Notes: generated by a model not told the origin, from the letters alone. Counted from the first letter of the stretch, positions 32,981-42,256 are shown. The stretch: DNA of 64,000 bases from Canicola haemoglobinophilus (GCF_002015075.1 NZ_MUXZ01000008.1:154923-218922); one strand, 5' to 3'. A program made the numbers and translations.

Positions 32981-33732
32981 TATTTACTCTCCGGTTGACG
33001 AACAGGTAAGGAAATTAAACCTTCAGGTGCAAGAGAATGCCCCGCCTTATCTTTCTCTTCCCAACCTAAGCGATAATGCTCGCCCAACATGCCTTTTGCT
33101 AGGGCATTTGGCAGAACCTTAATAGCCGCTTCTTCCAGTACACAAGCCTCTTCACATTTACCACAACCAGTACAAGCATGAGAATGAACAGTGGGGATAA
33201 AAACAGCATGTTTTCCTGTTCTTTCATTGCGATGTTTTTCCAAGGTAATTGCTTTATCAATTAAAGGGCAAACACGATAACAAACATCACAGCGCAATCC
33301 TTGCCAGTTTAAGCAAGTTTCATGGTCGAGCAGAACAGCAAGTCCCATTTTTGCTTGGCTAATATCATCCAGTTGGTTATCTAGTGCACCTGTTGGACAA
33401 GCCTTGGCACAAGGAATATCCTCACACATTTCACAAGGTTTCTCACGAGCAACAAAATAAGGCGTACCAGCTTCCATTGAAGATAACAATGAGGCTAAAT
33501 GTAGCATTTCATAAGGGCAAGCCTGAACACATTGACCACAGCGAATACAAGCCGCAGTAAAATCTTTATCATCTGCTAATGCACCAGGTGGACGTAATGC
33601 CACACCTTGTCTAGCGAGACTTTGATTTTGTTGCAAGCCAAGTAATAAACCTAAACCAGCCAATCCGCCACAAGTGCGAGCTGTATCTCGGAAAAATTTT
33701 CGGCGTTCTGGTGTAAAAGCAATTTTCTTCAT
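32980..33732 (-). CDS. napG: NapG periplasmic ferredoxin-type subunit
   Basis: 250 residues with a Tat-type leader (ERRKFFRD then a Gly/Leu-rich helix) and four Cys clusters, including CIRCGQCVQACPYE, CEMCEDIPCAKACP, CDVCYRVCP and CTGCGKCEEACV. It works with NapH in quinol oxidation. The start ATG lies just after an inverted uptake-signal pair that separates it from napA. Confidence 0.95.
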   Translation of the reverse strand: MKKIAFTPERRKFFRDTARTCGGLAGLGLLLGLQQNQSLARQGVALRPPGALADDKDFTAACIRCGQCVQACPYEMLHLASLLSSMEAGTPYFVAREKPCEMCEDIPCAKACPTGALDNQLDDISQAKMGLAVLLDHETCLNWQGLRCDVCYRVCPLIDKAITLEKHRNERTGKHAVFIPTVHSHACTGCGKCEEACVLEEAAIKVLPNALAKGMLGEHYRLGWEEKDKAGHSLAPEGLISLPVRQPESK

Positions 33733-33739
33733 GATTATT

Positions 33740-33768
33740 CACCGCACTTTAATAAGTAAAGTGCGGTG
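33740..33768 (-). repeat. Inverted uptake-signal hairpin between napA and napG
   Basis: CACCGCACTTTA (33740-33751) and TAAAGTGCGGTG (33757-33768) form a 12-bp stem with a 5-base loop. No T run follows on the transcribed strand, so it is more likely an RNA-processing or stability element inside the operon than a full terminator. Confidence 0.75.
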
Positions 33769-33782
33769 CCTTTTATTGAGTT

Positions 33783-36266
33783 TTACGCTTTCACCACTTT
33801 AACTGCACATTTTTTAAAGTCCGTTTCTTTTGAAATTGGATCTGTTGCATCTAATGTCAGTTTGTTTGCTAACTGTCCAGCGTCAAAGAATGTAGTGAAT
33901 ACCAATCCTTCAGGGCATTTATTACGGCCACGAGTATCTAAATAAGAGGTAATTTCGCCACGACGAGAAATCACTTTAATCTTATCTCCGTGTTTTAAAC
34001 CACGTTTTTTCGCATCATTTGGATTCATCCAAACAAGGTTGTTCGGGAAAGAACGGTGTAATTCAGGTACACGGCGTGTCATGGAGCCTGTATGCCAATG
34101 TTCAAGCACACGACCGGTACTTAACCATAAATCGTATTCTGCATCTGGAGCTTCTGCTGGTGGCTCATAAGGCACGGCTAAAATGACCGCTCTTTTATCT
34201 GGATTACCATAGAATGCAACGCCTTCCCCAGCTTTCACATAAGGATCGTAGCCTTCACGGTAACGCCATAAGGTTTCTTTACCGCCAACTACTGGCCAAC
34301 GTAAGCCACGAGCTTGATGGTAGGTATCGAAATCCGCTAAATCATGGCCATGTCCACGCCCGAAACTTGCATATTCTTCAAATAAACCTTTTTGTAAATA
34401 GAAACCAAAGTGGTATGCCTCATCATTTAGGCGACCTTTTAATTCATCATTTGAATACTGGTTCACTTGTCCATTGAGGTAAAGCACTTCATAAAGTGTT
34501 TTGCCTTTGTATTCTGGGTTTTTCGCTAAAATTTCTGCTGGCCATACTTCATCAGTAGTGAAATATTTAGAAAACTCAACTAATTGCCATAAGTCAGATT
34601 TTGCTTCGCCTGGTGCTTTAACTTGTTGACGCCAGAATTGCGTACGGCGTTCTGCATTACCATAAGCCCCTTCTTTTTCAACCCACATTGCTGTTGGTAA
34701 CATCAAGTCAGCTGAAAGTGCGGATACGGTTGGATATGGATCTGAAACCACAATAAAGTTATCTGGATTACGCCAGCCAGGGAAAGTTTCTTCATTGATA
34801 TTTGGACCAGCTTGCATATTGTTATTACACATTTGCCATAACACTTGCATTTTGCCATCTTTTAAGGCACGACTTTGTGCAACCGCATGGAAACCTAATT
34901 TATCTGAAATTAAGCCTTCTGGAAGTTTCCAGATTTTCTCTGCAATTTTGCGATGTTCTGGTTTAGTCACCACTAAATCGGCCGGTAAACGATGAATAAA
35001 TGTACCTACTTCACGCGCTGTACCACAAGCAGATGGTTGACCTGTTAATGAGAATGGTCCACAGCCAGGTAAGGAAATTTTTCCAGTTAATAAGTGAATG
35101 TTATAAATTAAATGGTTTGCCCATACGCCACGGGTATGTTGGTTAAAGCCCATTGTCCAATAGGAAACAATTTTTTTATTTGGATCCGCATAAAGTTTTG
35201 CTAATTTTTCCAATTGATCTTTTGGTACACCAGAAATTTCATGGGCTTTTTCTAAAGTGTATGGTGCGACTAATTTCTTAAATTCTTCAAGGCTACTATC
35301 GTGCATTTTGCCTGCAGTTTTCACATTTTTAGCCGCTTGTTCACGCGGATCTTCTGGACGTAAGCCGTAACCAATATCTGTTTCACCACGTTTAAATTTA
35401 GTGTGTTTTTCGATGAATTCTTGATTAATTGCATTATGCTCAATGAGGTAGTTAGCAATATAGTTCAGAATAGCTAAATCTGATTGAGGTTTGAAAAGAA
35501 TGCCTAAATCTGCCAGTTCAAAAGAGCGGTGTTCAAATGTAGAAAGCACATTTACCGTAACGCTATCTGGGTTCGCTAAACGGCGATCGGAAATGCGTGA
35601 CCATAAAATTGGGTGCATTTCTGCCATATTTGAGCCCCAAAGGACAAAGGCATCAGCATGTTCAATATCGTTGTAACAGCCCATAGGTTCATCCATACCA
35701 AAGGTACGCATGAAAGCAACCGCTGCAGATGCCATACAGTGACGAGCATTTGGGTCGATATTATTTGAGAGTAAGCCTGCTTTGAATAATTTGGATTTAG
35801 CGACACCTTCAAAAATAGTTGATTGTCCAGAAGTGAACATACCTACACCATTTGGACCTTTAGCTTTTAATGCTGCTTTAAATTTGTCAGCCATGGTTTT
35901 AAAGGCAAAATCCCAAGTGACTGGTGTGAAATCCCCTTCTTTATCGTATTGACCGTTTTTCATACGCAACATAGGTTGAGTTAAACGATCTTTCCCGTAC
36001 ATGATTTTTGGTAGGAAATAACCTTTGATACAGTTTAACCCACGGTTTACTTCTGCATCTGGATCCCCTTGTGATGCAACAACACGTCCATCTTTTGTTC
36101 CCACTAATACAGCACAACCCGTACCACAAAAGCGACATACGGCTTTATCCCAAGTGATGCTAGAGTCGCTAGCATTAACATTTTTAACTGGAATAGTTAA
36201 TCCAGCCACTGATGCCGCCGCTAAGGCTGCATTTGTTTTCATAAAGTCACGACGACTTAAATTCAT
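33783..36266 (-). CDS. napA: Periplasmic nitrate reductase catalytic subunit NapA
   Basis: 827 residues, the family's usual size. Tat leader with SRRDFMK near residue 4; N-terminal [4Fe-4S] cluster CRFCGTGC...C near residues 44-79; molybdenum-ligand Cys in ARHCMASAAV near residue 180; a bis-MGD fold throughout. It reduces nitrate to nitrite in the periplasm; the nitrite is then used by NrfA. It is preceded by napD, its leader-binding chaperone. No uptake signal occurs within this long gene. Confidence 0.98.
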   Translation of the reverse strand: MNLSRRDFMKTNAALAAASVAGLTIPVKNVNASDSSITWDKAVCRFCGTGCAVLVGTKDGRVVASQGDPDAEVNRGLNCIKGYFLPKIMYGKDRLTQPMLRMKNGQYDKEGDFTPVTWDFAFKTMADKFKAALKAKGPNGVGMFTSGQSTIFEGVAKSKLFKAGLLSNNIDPNARHCMASAAVAFMRTFGMDEPMGCYNDIEHADAFVLWGSNMAEMHPILWSRISDRRLANPDSVTVNVLSTFEHRSFELADLGILFKPQSDLAILNYIANYLIEHNAINQEFIEKHTKFKRGETDIGYGLRPEDPREQAAKNVKTAGKMHDSSLEEFKKLVAPYTLEKAHEISGVPKDQLEKLAKLYADPNKKIVSYWTMGFNQHTRGVWANHLIYNIHLLTGKISLPGCGPFSLTGQPSACGTAREVGTFIHRLPADLVVTKPEHRKIAEKIWKLPEGLISDKLGFHAVAQSRALKDGKMQVLWQMCNNNMQAGPNINEETFPGWRNPDNFIVVSDPYPTVSALSADLMLPTAMWVEKEGAYGNAERRTQFWRQQVKAPGEAKSDLWQLVEFSKYFTTDEVWPAEILAKNPEYKGKTLYEVLYLNGQVNQYSNDELKGRLNDEAYHFGFYLQKGLFEEYASFGRGHGHDLADFDTYHQARGLRWPVVGGKETLWRYREGYDPYVKAGEGVAFYGNPDKRAVILAVPYEPPAEAPDAEYDLWLSTGRVLEHWHTGSMTRRVPELHRSFPNNLVWMNPNDAKKRGLKHGDKIKVISRRGEITSYLDTRGRNKCPEGLVFTTFFDAGQLANKLTLDATDPISKETDFKKCAVKVVKA

Positions 36267-36292
36267 AGTGTCCCCCCACTATTAGTTTTTAA

Positions 36293-36574
36293 TTATTTAT
36301 CAATATTGTCATCTTGTTGATGATAAATTAAAGACAGATCAATCACGCCATCAATATTGCGTGAGTTTTCCATATTATTGAGTAAAACTTGCGGATCATC
36401 TGATTGCATTACCACAACCAATTTCCCTTTTTCATCTTCTGCAGGAATTTCCGTATGTGGAATAGCTAAAAGAGCGGTCTTAACTTGTGCTACTTTTTGT
36501 GGATTGGCTTGAACAACTAAACCACAAACATGCCACTCTTCCGAATTGTTCATTACTGTATTATTTTCTTTCAT
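36293..36574 (-). CDS. napD: NapD chaperone for NapA
   Basis: 93 residues with the ferredoxin-like NapD fold. It binds the Tat leader of NapA and holds back export until the cofactor is loaded. The start WHVCGLVVQANPQKVAQVKTALLAI is typical. It lies between napF and napA. The first in-frame ATG gives MKENN; an internal ATG at codon 8 (MNNSEEWH) is a possible alternative start. Confidence 0.92.
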   Translation of the reverse strand: MKENNTVMNNSEEWHVCGLVVQANPQKVAQVKTALLAIPHTEIPAEDEKGKLVVVMQSDDPQVLLNNMENSRNIDGVIDLSLIYHQQDDNIDK

Positions 36575-36582
36575 ATTATTTC

Positions 36583-37104
36583 TTATACTGGATTTATTAT
36601 ATTTATTGCCGACACTGGGCAGCTTTTAATGCAAGCGCCGCAACCGTTGCAATTCGCCAAATCTAATATAGGTTGTGCAACTGTATTGAGTTGTGGGCGA
36701 AAGCGAATTGCTCGCATTTCACAACTATCTTGGCAACTACGACATTCTACTTGCTGTTGAGTAAGGCAGGCGGATGTCATTTCAATTTTGTGTTGCCATG
36801 GCGTTTCATCAACTGAGCGAAAAATAGGTTGCTGACAAATCTCGACACATTTTTGACAAAAAGTACATTCGCCTTCAGAAAATCGTACTTCGGGATAATC
36901 TCCCTCGCCTTTTACTAAAATTTTTGTTTCGCAAATAGCAATGCAATCACCACAACGGTTACAACCCTGTAAAAAATCAGCAACATCAATTGACCACGGT
37001 GGTCTTATCGCCGAAAACCCTTGCGTTTTTTCTGTTTCTGATTTTAACGTGTTGAAAAACTTTGCTCGTAAAAAATGTCGGCGCGATAAATTTTCTTCTG
37101 TCAC
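36583..37104 (-). CDS. napF: NapF cytoplasmic ferredoxin-type protein
   Basis: 173 residues with four Cys clusters: CNRCGDCIAICE, CTFCQKCVEICQ, CRSCQDSCEMRAI and CNGCGACIKSCP. NapF acts in the cytoplasm on NapA maturation. The N-terminus SRRHFLRAKF resembles a Tat motif but lacks the hydrophobic stretch, as in known NapF. It is the first gene of napFDAGHBC; the control region between it and narQ holds FNR and NarP sites. Confidence 0.95.
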   Translation of the reverse strand: MTEENLSRRHFLRAKFFNTLKSETEKTQGFSAIRPPWSIDVADFLQGCNRCGDCIAICETKILVKGEGDYPEVRFSEGECTFCQKCVEICQQPIFRSVDETPWQHKIEMTSACLTQQQVECRSCQDSCEMRAIRFRPQLNTVAQPILDLANCNGCGACIKSCPVSAINIINPV

Positions 37105-37178
37105 TGCAAAGTTAATCCTAGATCATGGCTATTCTCTTTTTGGGCGTATATTGTCTGAGTGTTGTGGTTAATTTTTAA

Positions 37179-37194
37179 TAACCCCGAATGAGTA
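37179..37194. promoter_or_regulatory. NarP-type heptamer pair upstream of napF
   Basis: TAACCCC-GA-ATGAGTA. The right heptamer fits AKRRGTA fully and the left fits five of seven. If the minus-strand -10 is the TATACG near 37146-37151, this pair is centred about 45 bases upstream of the transcription start, as at E. coli napF. Confidence 0.55.
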
Positions 37195-37219
37195 TTTATA
37201 AGCATGAAGAACGAGTTTA

Positions 37220-37233
37220 TTGAGTTAGATCAA
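37220..37233. promoter_or_regulatory. FNR-like site between napF and narQ
   Basis: TTGAG-TTAG-ATCAA, one base from the FNR consensus. It is roughly midway between the two divergent genes. Read toward napF it is TTGAT-N4-CTCAA, the same as the nrfA site. Confidence 0.7.
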
Positions 37234-37366
37234 ATTTAAAATACGAAGATATGAAAATAGATGAGAACTATTCTTAAATAATGCTTGTTGTGATAAATAA
37301 AGTGTAGCAGTATTTAGTGCATTCTGTTGTATTATAGCGAGCAATTTTTTGTTTAAAGACCTTTGT

Positions 37367-39070
37367 ATGAATATAAAAAATAATTCTGTTTCTACTAAAA
37401 TTGCTAATTATTTATTGCTGATTATTATTTTTGTATCCTTAATTAGCATAATGAGTTTAGCGATTATGCAAAGTAATAAATCTGATGCTGAATTAATTAA
37501 CGTTTCAGGTTCCTTACGTATGCAAAGTTACCGCTTATTTTATGAAATGGAACATGAACCAGAAAATGTTGAACAAGCCTTAAGACAGTATCGTTTGAGC
37601 TTACATTCAGATGCTTTGATTAAAATTAATCATCAATTTTTAGTACCTGAAGATGTGCGTCAATCTTACCGTGATTTGATTAAGCGCTGGGAAATCATGG
37701 AAAAGCACGCTCGAGAAAACAATAAAGAAGCTTATCGAGCTGAAATCGCCAGCTATGTGAACCAAGTAGATCAATTTGTAAACACATTACAATATTTTGC
37801 AGAACTCAAATTGAAAATTGCTGTGCTCAGTATTCTTGCTGCAATGCTGGTTATCTTGATTATGGTGTCCTATGTGATTTACTTCACTCATAAACGTGTT
37901 GTAAATCCATTGGAAAAACTGGCATTAGCAAGTTCTCAAGTGCAAATTGGGCAGTTTAACCATATTCCGTTAGATACGAAAAGCGATGATGAAATAGGTC
38001 GGTTAGCGCTGGTGTTTACCCAAATGGCAAGTGAGTTAAAAAAGCTGTATTCGACGTTGGAAGACAAGGTAAATGAAAAAACACAAAAGTTAAGTCAAGT
38101 GAACCGCTCTTTAACCATGCTTTATCATTGTTCTCAGCTTGTGACCACAAAAGCTATTGAGCCTAAGTTATTTAGACAGATGTTAGAGCAGGTGATGATT
38201 AATGAACATTTGCGCTATTTAGAATTAATCGTACATGGCGCGGAACATTGGCATATTTATTTAGGCTCAAAACAAGAAAACATTGATTTACAAAGCATGG
38301 AATTGGAAATTGAAAATAATCAACTTGGCGTTATTCGTTGGCAAGCTGGTTTACCTTGTCCTGATTTACGTACGATGCGTAATGTGGCACAAATGTTAAG
38401 TCGCACTTTATATTTTTACCAAATGCAACGACAACAACAGCATTTATTACTGATGGAAGAGCGGTCGATTATTGCAAGAGAATTACATGACTCTTTAGCG
38501 CAAGTATTGTCTTATTTGAAAATTCAGCTCACATTATTAAAGCATAATTTACAACGAGATACTGTTGATGCTAAGCAGAAAAGCCAAGGGATTATCCAAG
38601 ATTTTGAACAAGCAGTTACGGACGGTTATGTGCAATTAAGGGAACTTCTGGCTACATTCCGCTTAACTGTACAAGAGGCAAATTTGCAAGTGGCTTTGGA
38701 GCAAGTAATAGATTCATTACGCAATCAAACATCAATGAAAATGCGAGTTGATTGTTCTTTACCTTCACAAACTTTTAATGCACAACAATTGGTTCATGCG
38801 TTACAAATTGTGCGGGAGGCTACATTAAATGCAATCAAACATTCACAAGGCACCGAAATTGAAGTGTTAGCTTATACGAATGAGGACGGGGAATATGAAC
38901 TTGCTGTGCGTGATAATGGCGTGGGCATACCAAGTTTAGAGGAACCTGAAGAGCATTATGGGCTGAATATTATGCTAGAACGTAGTAATCAATTAAATGC
39001 GCGCCTGTCTATTCAAAATCGTGCAACAGGTGGTACCGAAGTGAAATTTACTTTACAGAATACATTTTAA
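37367..39070 (+). CDS. narQ: Nitrate/nitrite sensor histidine kinase NarQ
   Basis: 567 residues from the ATG at 37367 (a TTG six codons earlier keeps the frame open). Two membrane helices (about 15-37 and 142-165) flank a periplasmic sensor domain with the P-box VSGSLRMQSYRLFYEM that binds nitrate and nitrite. A HAMP domain, a GAF-like region and a HisKA_3 kinase follow: H-box ARELHDSLAQVL, N-box EATLNAIKHS, G-box DNGVGIPSL. It phosphorylates NarP, whose gene is not in the window. It is divergent from nap and 9 bases upstream of murB. Confidence 0.95.
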   Translation: MNIKNNSVSTKIANYLLLIIIFVSLISIMSLAIMQSNKSDAELINVSGSLRMQSYRLFYEMEHEPENVEQALRQYRLSLHSDALIKINHQFLVPEDVRQSYRDLIKRWEIMEKHARENNKEAYRAEIASYVNQVDQFVNTLQYFAELKLKIAVLSILAAMLVILIMVSYVIYFTHKRVVNPLEKLALASSQVQIGQFNHIPLDTKSDDEIGRLALVFTQMASELKKLYSTLEDKVNEKTQKLSQVNRSLTMLYHCSQLVTTKAIEPKLFRQMLEQVMINEHLRYLELIVHGAEHWHIYLGSKQENIDLQSMELEIENNQLGVIRWQAGLPCPDLRTMRNVAQMLSRTLYFYQMQRQQQHLLLMEERSIIARELHDSLAQVLSYLKIQLTLLKHNLQRDTVDAKQKSQGIIQDFEQAVTDGYVQLRELLATFRLTVQEANLQVALEQVIDSLRNQTSMKMRVDCSLPSQTFNAQQLVHALQIVREATLNAIKHSQGTEIEVLAYTNEDGEYELAVRDNGVGIPSLEEPEEHYGLNIMLERSNQLNARLSIQNRATGGTEVKFTLQNTF

Positions 39071-39079
39071 GGAAGATTA

Positions 39080-40102
39080 ATGGAAAACTTACAAGCATTT
39101 CATACATTTCACATTCTAGCTCAAGCAAAAAAAGTGATAAAAATCACCGCACTTTCTCAGCTCATTGAGCAATGGAAATTAGCTAACGAAGCTGGATTGC
39201 CAATCTTATTTTTAGGGCAAGGTAGCAATGTATTATTTGTGGAAGATTTTAACGGCGTTATTTTTGTTAATCAGTTAATGGGTATTGAGCATCAACAAGA
39301 TGAGGATTTTCATTATTTGCATGTGAATGGTGGCGAGAATTGGCATGATTTAGTGCAATGGTCTTTGGCTCAAGGTATTTATGGTTTAGAAAATCTGGCA
39401 TTAATTCCTGGTTGTGCGGGTTCTGCACCTATTCAAAATATTGGTGCTTATGGTGTGGAATTTAAAGATGTTTGTGATTATGTGGATGTGCTGGATTTAC
39501 AAAAAAACGAAATCTTCCGTTTAAGTAATGAAGAATGTGCTTTTGCTTATCGTGAAAGCGTGTTTAAAGGGCAGTATAAAGACGGTTATGTGATTATCGC
39601 CATTGGACTCAAATTAGCGAAAAATTGGCAACCCGTTTTAAAATATGGCACTTTAACGAAGTTTGGTGAAAATGTAAGCGCACAAGAAATTTTTACCGAG
39701 GTTTGTCATATTCGCCAAAGTAAATTGCCTAATCCAGAGGAATTTGGAAATGCAGGCAGTTTTTTCAAAAATCCAGTGATTTCAGCACAGGAATTTGCTC
39801 ATTTACAACAAGCATATCCAGACATACCTTCTTTTCCACAGGCAGATGGTTCAGTTAAACTAGCAGCAGGCTGGCTAATTGATCAAGCTGGGTTAAAAGG
39901 TTATCAAATTGGAGGTGCAGCAGTGCATCAACAGCAAGCCCTTGTTATTATCAATAAAGATAATGCAACAAGTTCAGATGTTGTGGAGTTGGCTCGCTAT
40001 ATTCGTCAAACTGTTGCACTGAAATTTAATGTTTATTTACAACCAGAAGTGCGTTTTATTGCTGCGAATGGCGAAGTAGATAGCACGGCTTATATTGCAT
40101 AA
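39080..40102 (+). CDS. murB: UDP-N-acetylenolpyruvoylglucosamine reductase
   Basis: 340 residues, type I MurB. It reduces the enolpyruvyl group to make UDP-MurNAc. FAD-binding stretches PILFLGQGSNVLF and LIPGCAGSAPIQNIGAYGVE, the catalytic Ser in NAGSFFKNP (near 233) and the late Glu in QPEVRFI are visible. It lies 9 bases after narQ and may be co-transcribed with it; an uptake signal lies near its 5' end. Confidence 0.96.
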   Translation: MENLQAFHTFHILAQAKKVIKITALSQLIEQWKLANEAGLPILFLGQGSNVLFVEDFNGVIFVNQLMGIEHQQDEDFHYLHVNGGENWHDLVQWSLAQGIYGLENLALIPGCAGSAPIQNIGAYGVEFKDVCDYVDVLDLQKNEIFRLSNEECAFAYRESVFKGQYKDGYVIIAIGLKLAKNWQPVLKYGTLTKFGENVSAQEIFTEVCHIRQSKLPNPEEFGNAGSFFKNPVISAQEFAHLQQAYPDIPSFPQADGSVKLAAGWLIDQAGLKGYQIGGAAVHQQQALVIINKDNATSSDVVELARYIRQTVALKFNVYLQPEVRFIAANGEVDSTAYIA

Positions 40103-40129
40103 TTGATATTTTTGTAACGGAGGAACAAA

Positions 40130-40444
40130 ATGGATTTCAAAACAATTTTAGAGGGATTACCTAGTATTGAGCATTTGTCAGGCTTAGATGTTTTAGAGAA
40201 CAAGCAAGTCATTCATCATATTCCAGCCATACAAGGTAAGTTAGGCTCTTTGCGTGTCTATCATGCGTTAGCACAAGAATTTAACGGAAAATTAGACCGC
40301 ACTTGTGCTGAAAAAGGTTTAGCATTATTCGCAGAACATACTTTAGATGCTAAAACAAATCCAGGTAAGCATCCAAATATTGATTTATTATTGCAAGTTA
40401 TTGAGCAAGGTTTAGAATATAGCCTTGTGCCGATTGTTAAATAA
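40130..40444 (+). CDS. Small conserved protein, DUF2322-like
   Basis: 104 residues, soluble, no signal peptide. It resembles a small family known from Haemophilus and relatives (I believe DUF2322); no function is known. The sequence has a C-terminal helix region LDAKTNPGKHPNIDLLLQVIEQGLEYSLVPI. GGAGG precedes the ATG with good spacing, so it is surely translated. It follows murB by 27 bases and may be in its transcript. Confidence 0.75.
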   Translation: MDFKTILEGLPSIEHLSGLDVLENKQVIHHIPAIQGKLGSLRVYHALAQEFNGKLDRTCAEKGLALFAEHTLDAKTNPGKHPNIDLLLQVIEQGLEYSLVPIVK

Positions 40445-40449
40445 CATGA

Positions 40450-40477
40450 GAACTTTTAAATTTATTTATGGTCGAAA
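40450..40477 (+). promoter_or_regulatory. Sigma-E-like promoter of rpoH
   Basis: GAACTT (40450-40455), a 16-base spacer, and TCGAAA (40472-40477) resemble the RpoE consensus (GAACTT N16 TCNAA/TCTGA). An RpoE-dependent promoter upstream of rpoH is known in E. coli. The start codon is about 90 bases downstream. Confidence 0.6.
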
Positions 40478-40569
40478 CTATCAGAATTTGAGATATTGAT
40501 TGATTAAAACGATTAAAAGTCTTAAAGTATAGTGAGAAATAAATAATTTATACAACAGAAAGGAATAGA

Positions 40570-41412
40570 ATGAATAAAGAAACACAAGCAATGATGTTAG
40601 TTCCGCAAGGCAGTATTGAAGGCTATATCCGAGCAGCATATGAATATCCAATGTTGACGGCTGAAGAAGAAAAGGAATTGGCGGAACGTTTGTACTATCA
40701 CGAAGATTTAGATGCGGCAAAACAATTGATTTTGTCTCATTTGCGCTTTGTTATTCATGTGGCTCGTGGCTATTCTGGTTATGGTTTGCCACAAGCGGAT
40801 CTTATTCAAGAAGGTAATATCGGCTTGATGAAAGCGGTAAAACGTTTTAATCCAGAAGTTGGTGTTCGTCTTGTTTCTTTTGCGGTGCATTGGATTAAGG
40901 CTGAAATCCATGAATATGTATTGCGTAACTGGCGTATTGTCAAAGTTGCCACAACGAAAGCACAACGCAAGTTATTCTTTAATCTACGCAAAACTAAACA
41001 ACGTTTAGGTTGGTTTAGCGATAACGAAGTCGATATGGTAGCGAACGAGTTAGGCGTATCCAAAGAAGATGTGATTGAAATGGAAAGCCGAATGACAGGA
41101 TCTGATGTAGGCTTTGATTTACCTGTTGATGATGACGAAAGCTATGCACCAGCCTTGTATTTAGAAGATAAAAGTTCAAACTTTGCTGCTGAGTTAGAAA
41201 ATGAAAATTTTGAAACTCAAGCCGCAGATCAAGTTGCAAATGCATTAGCAGAACTTGATGAGCGTAGCCAAGACATTATTAAATCACGTTGGTTAGATGA
41301 TGATAAAGCCACATTACATGATCTTGCGGCAAAATATAATATTTCCGCAGAACGTGTGCGCCAACTTGAAACAAACGCATTGAAAAAACTAAAAAGTGCG
41401 GTAAGTTTTTAA
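40570..41412 (+). CDS. rpoH: Heat-shock sigma factor RpoH (sigma-32)
   Basis: 280 residues. Region 2 contains DLIQEGNIGLMKAVKRFNPEVGVRLVSFAVHWIKAEIHEYVLRNWRIVKVATTKAQRKLFFNLRKTK split over residues 77-140, including the RpoH box. Region 4.2 has ERVRQLETNALKKLK. It directs heat-shock promoters such as the one seen upstream of hslV in this window. AAAGGAA precedes the ATG. Confidence 0.97.
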   Translation: MNKETQAMMLVPQGSIEGYIRAAYEYPMLTAEEEKELAERLYYHEDLDAAKQLILSHLRFVIHVARGYSGYGLPQADLIQEGNIGLMKAVKRFNPEVGVRLVSFAVHWIKAEIHEYVLRNWRIVKVATTKAQRKLFFNLRKTKQRLGWFSDNEVDMVANELGVSKEDVIEMESRMTGSDVGFDLPVDDDESYAPALYLEDKSSNFAAELENENFETQAADQVANALAELDERSQDIIKSRWLDDDKATLHDLAAKYNISAERVRQLETNALKKLKSAVSF

Positions 41413-41434
41413 AAAGTTTTGAGATATAAATGAT

Positions 41435-41465
41435 AAAAGGTGAAATAGTTAGTATTTCACCTTTT
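41435..41465 (+). terminator. Terminator of rpoH
   Basis: AAAAGGTGAAATA (41435-41447) pairs with TATTTCACCTTTT (41453-41465) with a 5-base loop and T run. Confidence 0.9.
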
Positions 41466-41508
41466 TTGTACATTTTGTCTACTATACAGTCCATTACTCA
41501 GACAAAAA

Positions 41509-41539
41509 TAAAGGTGCAGCTCAACGAACTGCACCTTTA
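41509..41539 (-). terminator. Terminator of the pirin gene
   Basis: TAAAGGTGCAG (41509-41519) pairs with CTGCACCTTTA (41529-41539). On the minus strand TTTTTGT follows. The stem shares AAGGTGCAG with the lipA hairpin. Confidence 0.85.
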
Positions 41540-41566
41540 ATATTTTATGAAAAAGACATGTATTTA

Positions 41567-42256
41567 TTAAGCGAGATCAAATACTAAAAACTCGACATCA
41601 TTTGAAGGTTCAATGCTTGCTAAAGTTTCTTTGCTAATTGCAATACCGTCACTAGTTTCAACTGATTGACCATTGATTGAGAAATTGCCTTTTACAACTT
41701 GTAACCAGTAATTACGGTTTATATCTAATTCAATATCAGTTTTATTGCCAGCACTCAACTGATAGCGCCATAATTTCATATCTTGGTAGATTTTGAATGA
41801 GTCGTTTTCTGCTGTTGGCGATAAAATTAAAGTTGCCCCTTCTTTATCTTCAAATGCTTTTTGATCATAGCGAGGTTTGATGTTGAACTCATTCGGTTGG
41901 ATCCAAATTTGGTAAAAATGTAAATTTTCAGTATTGCTTGGATTGAATTCTGAGTGAGTTACACCTGTGCCCGCTGACATAATTTGGAATTCCCCAGCTT
42001 TTAATTCTTTCACATTTCCCATGCTATCTTTATGTGCAATAGTTCCCTCTAGTACGTAAGAAAGAATTTCCATATTGTCATGTGGGTGAGTACCGAAACC
42101 AAAACCAGCTTTTACACGGTCTTCATTGATTACACGTAATGATGAAAATCCCATAAATTTTGGATCATAATAGCTTGCGAATGAGAAAGTATGGTTGCTA
42201 TCTAACCAACCATGATTTGCATGACCACGTTCGTTTGCTTTTCTGATATATAACAT
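41567..42256 (-). CDS. Pirin-family cupin protein
   Basis: 229 residues, a bicupin of the YhhW/pirin type. The N-terminal cupin shows metal-ligand motifs HPHDNMEI (near residue 57) and GTGVTHSEFNP (near 100). Some bacterial pirins show quercetin 2,3-dioxygenase activity; the natural role is unclear. The gene is monocistronic. A good AAAGGAAAA precedes the ATG. No uptake signal lies between 41403 and 44514, although other gaps this long exist in the window. Confidence 0.88.
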   Translation of the reverse strand: MLYIRKANERGHANHGWLDSNHTFSFASYYDPKFMGFSSLRVINEDRVKAGFGFGTHPHDNMEILSYVLEGTIAHKDSMGNVKELKAGEFQIMSAGTGVTHSEFNPSNTENLHFYQIWIQPNEFNIKPRYDQKAFEDKEGATLILSPTAENDSFKIYQDMKLWRYQLSAGNKTDIELDINRNYWLQVVKGNFSINGQSVETSDGIAISKETLASIEPSNDVEFLVFDLA

